The notes under the pieces were generated by a model. It did no database searches, had not been told where the DNA came from, and saw nothing but the letters and a program-made list of their open reading frames with translations. A stretch of 24,090 nt of DNA from Stagnihabitans sp038231395 (GTDB lineage Bacteria; Pseudomonadota; Alphaproteobacteria; Rhodobacterales; Rhodobacteraceae): positions 1 through 24,090 of the forward strand of contig JBBRLL010000056.1 in NCBI GenBank assembly GCA_038231395.1. Reading direction: 5' to 3'. This document shows, in pieces, positions 15,697 through 21,792 of this stretch. Positions within the stretch are counted from its first letter, which is position 1. Every line of letters begins with the position of its first letter. The translations under genes were made by a program, and so were the position numbers.

Positions 15697-17003
15697 CCGG
15701 ACCTTTCCCGGATGTAACAACCCTGTCTGCCCAATTCCGCAACGGAACGCTGACACCGGTTGGCGTCGTCGAGGCTGCACTGGAACGGCTGGCGATCCTG
15801 GAACCGTCGCTGAACGCTTTTGCCGATCCGATGGCGGACCTTGCGCGCGCGGATGCGCAACGGGCCACCGATGACATTGCAGCAGGCCGCCCGCTTGGGC
15901 CATTGCACGGCATTCCGGTGGCAGTGAAGGATCTGATCGAGGTGGCAGGGGTGCCGACCGGCTACGGCTCTCGCGTGATGCTGCCGCAGATGGCTGCCAA
16001 AGATGCAACTTTGGTCGCGCGGTTGCGGGCTGCGGGGGCGGTCATTCTGGGCAAGACCAACCTTTTGGAATACGCCTACGGCATTGCCCACCCGGAGGTG
16101 GGCCAGACCAACAACCCCCATGACCCCAGCCGCACGGCGGGCGGATCGAGTGGCGGGTCGGCGGCGGCGGTCGCGGCGGGCATCGTGCCCTTAGCCATCG
16201 GCACCGACACCGGCGGGTCAATCCGCATCCCTGCCGCCTATTGCGGGATTGTGGGTGTGAAGCCAACCTTTGGTTTGGTGCCGCTGGACGGGGTGTTTGC
16301 CTTGTCGCACAGTCTGGATCACGCGGGTCCGCTGGCGCGTACCGTCGCGGATGCCGCCATATTGCTGGCGGTCCTGTCGGGGCAATCCATGGACGCACGG
16401 CCTGTCCTGCCGCGCCGGATCGGCCTTGTGACCGGCCATTTCTCCACCACGCCCATCGGACAGGCGGTCACCGCGCATGTGCAAGCCTGCATAGAAACGC
16501 TGCGGGCTGCCGGGATTGCGGTGCATCACGTCACGCTGCCCGGACTTGCCCGCGCCAATGCGGCGCTGGTCGATATCCTTCTGCCCGAAGCCGCGCTGAT
16601 CCACGAGGCGCTGCTGGCCACCAATCCCGAAGGCTACGCCCCCGGCACCCGCGCCCAGATTGAGGCGGGGTTTCGCACCACAGCCACCGACTACCTGCGC
16701 GCCAAGGCCTTTCAGACAGCTTTGCGCGCCGAAGTTGAAGACGTCTTCGCCAGCGTCGATCTGCTGGTCAGCCCCGCTGTGCCCTTTGTCGCCCCGCATG
16801 AAGACCCGGTGATTGTCGATGGCCAAGACAGTGAGATGCTGGCCAGCGGCTTTGCCAACCTCACCGGCCACCCCTCGCTGAGCCTGCCCTGCGGCCAGAT
16901 CGACGGGTTGCCGGTCGGGATGCAACTGACCGGCGCGTGGGGAGGCGATGCCCGCCTTCTGGCTCAGTCTGCGGCGATCGAGGCGATCCTTTTGCGGGCG
17001 TGA
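15693..17003 (+). CDS. amidase-signature family amidase
   Basis: This is a 436-residue Ser-cisSer-Lys hydrolase. The triad is visible: Lys79 in AVKDLIEVAG, cis-Ser152 in GGSSGGS, and nucleophile Ser176 in GTDTGGSIRIP. The 24-residue gap between the two serines is the same as in fatty-acid amide hydrolase. The family hydrolyses aliphatic or aryl amides, or acts as GatA on glutaminyl-tRNA. Isolation from gatB/gatC and the catabolic neighbours favour a small-molecule amide. At 436 residues it is compact, ending soon after the GLPVGMQLTG element. ATG 15693 overlaps the M20 stop (ATGA). It is the last gene of the plus-strand operon and converges on the efflux pump gene. Confidence 0.92.
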   Translation: MTGPFPDVTTLSAQFRNGTLTPVGVVEAALERLAILEPSLNAFADPMADLARADAQRATDDIAAGRPLGPLHGIPVAVKDLIEVAGVPTGYGSRVMLPQMAAKDATLVARLRAAGAVILGKTNLLEYAYGIAHPEVGQTNNPHDPSRTAGGSSGGSAAAVAAGIVPLAIGTDTGGSIRIPAAYCGIVGVKPTFGLVPLDGVFALSHSLDHAGPLARTVADAAILLAVLSGQSMDARPVLPRRIGLVTGHFSTTPIGQAVTAHVQACIETLRAAGIAVHHVTLPGLARANAALVDILLPEAALIHEALLATNPEGYAPGTRAQIEAGFRTTATDYLRAKAFQTALRAEVEDVFASVDLLVSPAVPFVAPHEDPVIVDGQDSEMLASGFANLTGHPSLSLPCGQIDGLPVGMQLTGAWGGDARLLAQSAAIEAILLRA

Positions 17004-17020
17004 AACGGCATGCGGGAAGC

Positions 17021-17045
17021 AAAAACCGCGTTGTCGCTCAACGCG
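17021..17045 (-). terminator. intrinsic terminator of the efflux operon
   Basis: Read on the minus strand, CGCGTTG-AGCGA-CAACGCG is a perfect 7-bp stem with a 5-nt loop, followed by GTTTTTGC. The hairpin spans 17027-17045 and the T-run 17021-17025. It lies about 100 nt downstream of the pump gene stop. In the plus direction no T-run follows, so it should act only on minus-strand transcripts. Confidence 0.7.
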
Positions 17046-17142
17046 TCAGACCACCTTGGCCATCGGTTGCTTGGGCGCGGCATTGGCACTTGCGCACAAA
17101 CGGCACTTCAGATCCCGCTATCTGCACCGCCCCGCGCGCCCG

Positions 17143-18696
17143 TCAGTGGCCGCCCCCTGCGCCCCGCAGTCCCGGTCGGCGCATCATCATCGCCAAGGCC
17201 GACAGCGCCACAAAAGCCCCGGTCAAAAGCAGGAACACGTCAATGAAGGACAGCACCGAGGCTTGCTGACGCAGCTGCCGGCTCAGGATCGCCATAGCGC
17301 CCGCATCGACATTCGCCACACCTTTGGCGGCAAGACCCTGCGTGATGGCGCCCAGCCGGGTCAGCGCTGCCGGATTGCTCCAGGTCACGGCTTCGGCCAG
17401 CCGGTCGTAATGCAGGACAGAGCGGTCCCGCAGAACAGAGTTGATCACCGCCAGCCCGACAGCGCCGCCAAGGTTGCGCGTCAGGTTGTAAAGCCCCGAG
17501 GCGTTTTTAAGCTTCTGCGGCGCCAGGGTGCCCAACGCCAGATTGTTGATCGGCACCATGCAGATCATCAAAGACACGCCGCGCAGGATCTGCGGCACCA
17601 GCAGCTCTGCAAAATCCCAGTCGGCCGTCATCCCGGTCAGCATCCAGGTTGAGGTGCCAAAGCCCAGAAACCCCACCATCAGCATCTTCCTCGGGTCGAT
17701 TTTCGAGGAGAGGATCCCGGAAATCGGCGCGGTGAAGAACATGGCCAGACCAGAGACGAACATCGTCTCACCGATCATCAGACTGTCATAGCCCCGGATA
17801 CGAGCCAGAAACACCGGATAAAGGAAGGTCAGCCCGTAAAGCCCAATACCGAGCACAAAGGAAAATACCGAACCGAGGGCGAAGTTCACGTTGCGAAAGG
17901 CGGTCAGATCGACGACGGGTTGCGGGGCTTTGAAGGCTCGCCAGAAGAAGGTCACCATCCCGACGGCCCCGATCAGAGCCATGTTGCGCACCGCATCATT
18001 GGCAAACCATTCGTTGTTCGGCCCCTCTTCCAGCACATATTCCAGCGCGCCCAACATTGCGGCCATGCCGAACATGCCGGTCCAGTCGAACTTCTTCATC
18101 AGCCCCGGTTCCGGCTTGTCAAAGTCGATCAGCGTCCAAGTGGCGATGGCCACCAGAATGCCCGGCGGCACGTTGACCAGAAACAGCCAGTGCCATGACA
18201 GCGCGTGCGACAGATAGCCCCCCACGGTCGGCCCGATCGTCGGCGCCATCGTGGCCACAAGGCCGATCATCGGCGAGACAATACCGCGTTTGGAGGGCGG
18301 AAAGATCGTAAAGGCCGCCGCAAAGACCGACGGGATCATGCCGCCGCCGACAAACCCCTGAATGGCACGCCACAGGATCATCTGGTTGATGTCCGTCGCG
18401 GTGGAACAGAGAAAACTCGCCAGCGTAAATCCCAAAGCCGAGGTCGCGAACAAAACCCGGGTGGAGAATATCCGCCCCAAAATCCCCGACAGCGGGATCA
18501 TGATGACCTCTGCCACCAGATAGGCGGTCTGCACCCAACTGATCTCATCCGAACTGGCCCCAAGACCCGCCTGAATTTCGGCCAGCGAGGCCGAGACGAT
18601 CTGAATGTCCAGAATGGCCATGAACATGCCAAACACCATCGCCAGAAAGGCGAAAACCCTCCGTGGCGTCAGGGAACCTTCCTCGCCCACGATCAC
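17143..18696 (-). CDS. DHA2-family (EmrB/QacA-type) MFS multidrug efflux transporter
   Basis: This is a 517-residue inner-membrane proton antiporter with about 14 hydrophobic segments, the length expected for DHA2. Asp30 lies in the first membrane segment (LDIQIVSASLAEIQ, motif D1-like). SWVQTAYLVAEV follows, and antiporter motif C is seen as GPTVGGYL (155-162). With the membrane-fusion protein encoded just upstream it should form an EmrAB-type pump that, with an outer-membrane channel encoded elsewhere, expels drugs or toxic metabolites. The start is GTG 18696, which overlaps the fusion-protein TGA (GTGA). Expression is probably set by the divergent TetR repressor. Substrate is not predictable. 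Confidence 0.9.
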   Translation of the reverse strand: MIVGEEGSLTPRRVFAFLAMVFGMFMAILDIQIVSASLAEIQAGLGASSDEISWVQTAYLVAEVIMIPLSGILGRIFSTRVLFATSALGFTLASFLCSTATDINQMILWRAIQGFVGGGMIPSVFAAAFTIFPPSKRGIVSPMIGLVATMAPTIGPTVGGYLSHALSWHWLFLVNVPPGILVAIATWTLIDFDKPEPGLMKKFDWTGMFGMAAMLGALEYVLEEGPNNEWFANDAVRNMALIGAVGMVTFFWRAFKAPQPVVDLTAFRNVNFALGSVFSFVLGIGLYGLTFLYPVFLARIRGYDSLMIGETMFVSGLAMFFTAPISGILSSKIDPRKMLMVGFLGFGTSTWMLTGMTADWDFAELLVPQILRGVSLMICMVPINNLALGTLAPQKLKNASGLYNLTRNLGGAVGLAVINSVLRDRSVLHYDRLAEAVTWSNPAALTRLGAITQGLAAKGVANVDAGAMAILSRQLRQQASVLSFIDVFLLLTGAFVALSALAMMMRRPGLRGAGGGH

Positions 18697-19895
18697 TGAC
18701 CTTTGGGCGTGCTGCGGCTGTCGATGTCGACCACCACGCTCAGACCGGCGCGCAGCAGGCCAGAGTTGCGCAACGCTTCCGGAACCTCGATGCGCACCGG
18801 AACCCGTTGCACGACCTTGGTGAAGTTGCCCGTCGCGTTCTCTGCCGGCAGCAACGAGAATTGCGAGCCTGTGGCCGGGGCGAGCGAGGCTACTGTGGCG
18901 TCAAAAGTCTGACCCTTCAGCGCGTCGATCGTGACCCTGACTTTCGACCCCGGCGCTATATCGGCCAGTTGGGTTTCCTTGTAGTTCGCTTCGATGTAAA
19001 TCGCGTTGGACGGCACCACTGCGGCCAAACGCGACCCCGGCTGCACCAGATCACCGGCGCGCACCGCCAGATTGGCCACCACACCGTCAACCGGCGCGCG
19101 CAAAACGGTGCGGTCCAGATTGCGCTTGGCCTGTTCGACATCCAGGCTCAGGCTGGCCATGACCGATTGCGCCTCGGCCTGTTGGGCCTGCAACACCGCG
19201 ACATTGGCATTGGCGGTGGCAATTTGGGCCACGGCGCCTGCGACGGCGGCCTTGGCCTGCTCCAGCGCTGCGGTGGCGTCATCCTTCTGCGCCTGGTTGG
19301 CGACCGAGGATTGCGCCAGTTGCGTGATCCGGTCGTTCTTGGACTGCGCGTTGCGCAATCCCGCATCGACCGACAGTTTGACCGCTGCGGCCTGTGCCAC
19401 ACTGGCCTGCGCGGCGGCAACCTGCGCCTTGATCCGCTCCACCGACTGGATCTGAGTGGCAACCTTGCTTTGCGCCGAACTGACCGCGTTCTGATAATCA
19501 CCGTCGTCCAGTTGCATCAGAAGATCGCCCGCCTTGACCTGTTGGTTTTCGGCCACTGCGATCTTTTGGATATAGCCTGAAACCCGGGGGGCCACGATAC
19601 TCATGTCGGCCTGCAAATAGGCGTCATCGGTGTGAACCATGAAGCGCCCATTGTCCCAATAGTCCTTTGCCACCGAGCCACCGTAGCCAAGTGCCACCAA
19701 AACCACCGCGCCAAGCAGCAGCCGACGCAGGCCGGATTTGGGCTTTGCCGGGGCCGCAGTTACGGGATTGGCAGGCGCAGGCTTGGCCGCGCCGGGCGGC
19801 GCTGACGCGGGCGCTTCGCCCTCTGGCCGAGCCGGAAACGGGGTGACTTCAGCCTTGCGGGGCGGCAAGCTGGAAGAGGCGATTTTTTGGTCCAT
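18693..19895 (-). CDS. HlyD/EmrA-type membrane fusion protein
   Basis: This is a 400-residue periplasmic adaptor anchored by one membrane helix. Residues 1-54 are a Pro/Ala-rich cytoplasmic tail, longer than in many EmrA proteins, followed by a membrane segment near 56-74. The first half of the biotinyl-lipoyl-like domain is recognisable (VAPRVSGYIQKIAVAENQQV then KAGDLLMQLDDGDY). A long Ala/Gln-rich coiled-coil hairpin (about 125-245) follows, then the second lipoyl half (LRAPVDGVVANLAVRAGD) and a beta-barrel domain. It bridges the pump and an outer-membrane channel. ATG 19895 is the first gene after the divergent promoter carrying two operator dyads. Confidence 0.92.
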   Translation of the reverse strand: MDQKIASSSLPPRKAEVTPFPARPEGEAPASAPPGAAKPAPANPVTAAPAKPKSGLRRLLLGAVVLVALGYGGSVAKDYWDNGRFMVHTDDAYLQADMSIVAPRVSGYIQKIAVAENQQVKAGDLLMQLDDGDYQNAVSSAQSKVATQIQSVERIKAQVAAAQASVAQAAAVKLSVDAGLRNAQSKNDRITQLAQSSVANQAQKDDATAALEQAKAAVAGAVAQIATANANVAVLQAQQAEAQSVMASLSLDVEQAKRNLDRTVLRAPVDGVVANLAVRAGDLVQPGSRLAAVVPSNAIYIEANYKETQLADIAPGSKVRVTIDALKGQTFDATVASLAPATGSQFSLLPAENATGNFTKVVQRVPVRIEVPEALRNSGLLRAGLSVVVDIDSRSTPKGQ

Positions 19896-19915
19896 CGTGT
19901 TTGTCCCGGAATCAT

Positions 19916-19935
19916 ATCGAACCGTTCAGTTCGAT
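19916..19935. promoter_or_regulatory. TetR operator 1
   Basis: ATCGAAC (19916-19922) and GTTCGAT (19929-19935) form a perfect 7-bp inverted repeat with a 6-nt centre. It lies just downstream of the predicted fusion-protein promoter, where a bound repressor would block transcription. Its half-sites match operator 2. Confidence 0.75.
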
Positions 19936-19945
19936 CACTGGACTT

Positions 19946-19974
19946 GACATAGCGCACCACTTCGCCCAAATCAA
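19946..19974 (-). promoter_or_regulatory. predicted promoter of the efflux operon
   Basis: On the minus strand TTGATT (19969-19974) and TATGTC (19946-19951) are separated by exactly 17 nt, a reasonable sigma-70-like pair. It is flanked by the two operator dyads. A TTGACA at 19944-19949 on the plus strand may serve the TetR gene, but its -10 partner is weak. Confidence 0.5.
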
Positions 19975-19979
19975 GCGTC

Positions 19980-19997
19980 TCGAACTGATCGGTTCGA
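19980..19997. promoter_or_regulatory. TetR operator 2
   Basis: TCGAAC (19980-19985) and GTTCGA (19992-19997) repeat the half-sites and 6-nt spacing of operator 1. This copy lies 22 nt before the TetR start codon, suited to autorepression. Confidence 0.75.
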
Positions 19998-20019
19998 TGA
20001 ATTAGTGTGAGGACAGGCG

Positions 20020-20733
20020 ATGCGCGACCTTGCGGCCAACCCGACCGTTGTTTTGCCTGAAACACAGGCACCAAATAACCTTGTGCAAGGACGGCACGGC
20101 GCAGGTCAGGATCCGGCCAAGCGAGATCAGATATTGGCCGGGGCAGGGCGGGTGATCGGGCGGATGGGCTTTGATGCCGCCAGTGTCACCGATATCGCCC
20201 GCGAGGCTGGGGTGTCCAAAGGCACGATCTATGTCTATTTTCAGGGCAAAGAAGACTTGTTCGAAGCCTTGATGGAGGACACCCGCGACCGGCTGTTTCG
20301 CGCGCTGGAAGCGGAGTTGGAGCGTCCGGGCACCGCGCGCGAAAAGCTTTTGGGCTATGCAAGGCGTCTGGCCGAAACCCTGTGCTCTGACCCGGTTGTG
20401 CGGGCGCACCGGGTTGTGGTGGCGGTGACAGAGCGGATGCCCGAACTTGGCCAGCGCTTTTATGAACGGGGTGCGACCCGGGGTGCTGCCCTGATCGCGG
20501 GGTTCCTGCGCGCAGAGATGGCTGCCGGCCGGATGGCCATCCCGGATATCGACCTTGCGGCCGCGCAATTTGTGGAGCTTGCCATGGCTGGCCTGTTCCG
20601 CAAACGTCTTTTCGCCCACATGCCCGAAGCGCCAAAGCAAACCGAGATTGATCATGTCGCATCCTCTTGCGTCGCGATGTTCCTCTCGTTTTATGGCAAC
20701 CCGGCCCCGCAAGCGTCCGCGCCGCAGGTCTGA
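20020..20733 (+). CDS. TetR/AcrR family transcriptional repressor
   Basis: This is a 237-residue regulator. A non-conserved tail of about 30 residues precedes the DNA-binding domain. The helix-turn-helix lies near residues 54-75 (ASVTDIAREAGVSKGTIYVY), followed by FQGKEDLFEALM, the usual TetR continuation. The C-terminal helical region should bind an inducer and dimerise. AGGA lies 7 nt before ATG 20020. It is divergent from the EmrAB-type pair with two matching inverted repeats between the start codons, so repression of the pump and of itself is the simple prediction. The gene converges on the SDR gene across 167 nt in which I see no strong terminator. Confidence 0.92.
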   Translation: MRDLAANPTVVLPETQAPNNLVQGRHGAGQDPAKRDQILAGAGRVIGRMGFDAASVTDIAREAGVSKGTIYVYFQGKEDLFEALMEDTRDRLFRALEAELERPGTAREKLLGYARRLAETLCSDPVVRAHRVVVAVTERMPELGQRFYERGATRGAALIAGFLRAEMAAGRMAIPDIDLAAAQFVELAMAGLFRKRLFAHMPEAPKQTEIDHVASSCVAMFLSFYGNPAPQASAPQV

Positions 20734-20900
20734 TGATCCCTTGCGGTGACACGCAACGCTTGGTCCGCCACTAGCGCTGGTGTGCTGCTTGGCGCTAAAC
20801 GTTGAGCGTCAAAAGCCGATGATCAACGGCAGACATTGGATCATGATTTGAATATTCCCGCTGCCGACTGCGGTTGGGTTTGCCCGACAGTTGCGAAACG
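20734..20900. other. convergent intergenic region
   Basis: These 167 bp lie between the convergent TetR and SDR genes. A TAGCGC/GCGCTA dyad (around 20773-20798) is the only symmetry noticed. No T-run follows on either strand, so I do not call a terminator. Confidence 0.4.
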
Positions 20901-21662
20901 TCATACGACCGTCTCACCACCGTCCACCACAAGGATTTGTCCTGTCATGTAACTCGACCGGTCCGACACCAGAAACAACACCGCCTCGGCGATTTCTTCG
21001 ACGGCGGCCCAGCGGCCCAACGGAACTTTGGTCGCAACATACGCCTCTATCTCGGCCCGCCCGCCCATCTGCGCAATGAAGGGCGCGTTGAAAGGCGTGT
21101 CGACCCAGCCGGGGCACAGCGCATTCACCCTTATGCCGAACCGCGCATAATCGCCCGCCATCTGCCGGGTCATCGCAATGACGGCATGTTTGGTGGTGGT
21201 ATAGGCGATCATTTCACGGTCATACAGCACGCCAGAGCTGGACGAGGTGTTCACGATCACCCCCTTTTTCGCCGCCTTCATATGCGGCATGACCAGCCGC
21301 GCCCCCATGAAATGCGCCCGCACGTTCAGCGCCCATGACGCGTCAAATCCCTTGGGGCTGACCTGCTCCAGACTGCCCTCGACCTGTGCGCCTGCATGGT
21401 TGTGCAGAATGTCGATGCGGCCGTGCCGGGTGATAAAGCCGCCAAACGCCGCCTCCATCGCGGCATCGTCGGTCACGTCAAACACCATGGGTTCAGCCCG
21501 GCCCCCCGTCGCCCCGATCAGCGCCACAGTTTCAGCGCTGCCCACCGGATCGCGGTCAGCCACGCCTACAATCGCCCCCTCCGCCGCCATGATCTGCGCT
21601 GCGGCCCGCCCGATGCCTGAACCTGCCCCGGTGACGATGGCAACACGGTCTTGCAGGATCAT
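20901..21662 (-). CDS. short-chain dehydrogenase/reductase (SDR)
   Basis: This is a 253-residue classical SDR. Seen: TGAGSGIG cofactor motif (11-18), Asp36 after strand two favouring NAD, a variant HNHAG (87-91) in place of NNAG, catalytic Ser141, Tyr154 and Lys158 (YTTTK), and the C-terminal MTGQILVVDGGE. The frame is open far upstream to 22148, but that part lies antisense to the dehydratase gene and has no family similarity. ATG 21662 has AAAGG 8 nt upstream and starts right where SDRs do. It is divergent from the diol dehydratase gene and shares a promoter region with a palindrome, so it may oxidise a diol or reduce the aldehyde/ketone linked to that enzyme. Confidence 0.9.
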   Translation of the reverse strand: MILQDRVAIVTGAGSGIGRAAAQIMAAEGAIVGVADRDPVGSAETVALIGATGGRAEPMVFDVTDDAAMEAAFGGFITRHGRIDILHNHAGAQVEGSLEQVSPKGFDASWALNVRAHFMGARLVMPHMKAAKKGVIVNTSSSSGVLYDREMIAYTTTKHAVIAMTRQMAGDYARFGIRVNALCPGWVDTPFNAPFIAQMGGRAEIEAYVATKVPLGRWAAVEEIAEAVLFLVSDRSSYMTGQILVVDGGETVV

Positions 21663-21683
21663 GATCTGGCCTTTGCGACAGGA

Positions 21684-21701
21684 GTTAATCGTTCGATTAA
21701 C
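21684..21701. promoter_or_regulatory. perfect 8-2-8 palindrome, probable operator
   Basis: GTTAATCG-TT-CGATTAAC is an exact inverted repeat with a 2-nt centre, 22 nt upstream of the SDR start and 91 nt upstream of the dehydratase start. Size and symmetry suit a TetR- or LacI-type dimer. The half-sites differ from those of the TetR gene in this window, so another regulator is implied. Confidence 0.65.
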
Positions 21702-21740
21702 ACCGGCGCGGTGGCGCTGCACAAGACCGCTTAAGCTTGG

Positions 21741-21769
21741 TTGACATCGCAATTTCCGCACCGTTAACT
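21741..21769 (+). promoter_or_regulatory. predicted promoter of the dehydratase gene
   Basis: TTGACA (21741-21746) and TTAACT (21764-21769) are spaced by 17 nt, giving a near-consensus -35 and an acceptable -10. Transcription would begin around 21776, shortly before ATG 21793. Confidence 0.55.
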
Positions 21770-21792
21770 CAGGGCGGTCAGGGGCCCAGATA

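Noticed and set aside
11769..17003. Creatinine degradation pathway
   Set aside because: Only a divergent creatininase-fold protein is present. No creatinase, sarcosine oxidase or urease-type gene accompanies it, and its HAGExETS motif is altered.
15693..17003. GatA subunit of the tRNA amidotransferase
   Set aside because: The protein keeps the amidase triad but lies in a catabolic operon without gatB or gatC, so a small-molecule amidase is more likely.
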